A stretch of 6,015 nt of DNA, taken from contig JBFICP010000204.1 of NCBI GenBank assembly GCA_041581935.1, positions 1-6,015 on the forward strand, written 5' to 3'. The position numbers and the translations under genes are program-made. The stretch comes from JAABYT01 sp041581935 (GTDB lineage Bacteria > Pseudomonadota > Gammaproteobacteria > HK1). The notes under the pieces are model-generated. The model had not been told where the DNA came from and made no database searches. It saw only the letters and a program-made list of their open reading frames with translations. Within the stretch, counting starts at the first letter, position 1. The number at the start of each line of letters is the position of its first letter. Shown piece after piece: positions 5,995 to 6,015 of the stretch.

Positions 5995-6015
5995 CCCGTG
6001 CCCGGTTGCCACGGG
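5995..6015 (+). terminator. hairpin after ahcY, cut by the window edge
   Basis: CCCGTG (5995-6000) pairs with CACGGG (6010-6015) around a 9-base loop, starting 8 bases after the ahcY stop. Position and GC-rich stem suit an intrinsic terminator of the metK-ahcY unit, but the sequence ends at the stem, so the diagnostic T-run cannot be seen. A structured spacer before another methionine-cycle gene is an alternative. Confidence 0.4.

Overview
This is a GC-rich window (estimated by eye at just over 60% G+C) of bacterial housekeeping DNA, most likely from a gammaproteobacterium. The transketolase and S-adenosylmethionine synthetase follow the enterobacterial proteins almost residue for residue. 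The grouping of metK, tkt and a gap/epd-type dehydrogenase also resembles the metK-tktA-epd-pgk region known in Pseudomonas and relatives. The exact genus cannot be read from the window.

Layout. The left half is on the minus strand: transketolase (tkt, 2204 to 180) followed by the first 37 codons of a glyceraldehyde-3-phosphate/erythrose-4-phosphate dehydrogenase (111 to 1, running off the left edge). They look like one operon of the pentose-phosphate/Calvin/glycolytic group. Their 68-base spacer carries a small hairpin resembling a REP element. A 291-base divergent intergenic region (2205-2495) separates this operon from the right half, which is on the plus strand. It starts with an exported PhnD-like periplasmic binding protein (2496-3308), then metK (3437-4597), then ahcY (4673-5986).

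How the genes work together. MetK makes S-adenosylmethionine. Methyltransferases turn it into S-adenosylhomocysteine, and AhcY removes that inhibitor by hydrolysing it to homocysteine and adenosine. The two genes are therefore consecutive steps of the activated methyl cycle. Tkt and the Gap/Epd enzyme act in sugar-phosphate interconversion. The PhnD-like protein has no transporter partners in view and its ligand is unknown.

Regulation. Between the PhnD-like gene and metK there is a strong 10-bp hairpin followed by a good sigma70-type promoter, so metK probably has its own start. A hairpin begins just after ahcY and reaches the right edge. No riboswitch, CRISPR array, tRNA, rRNA, insertion sequence or phage gene was recognised. 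I see no undescribed system here. The points worth a second look are small: the orphan binding protein, the short human-like form of AhcY, competing hairpins before metK, and inverted repeats at the regulatory regions.
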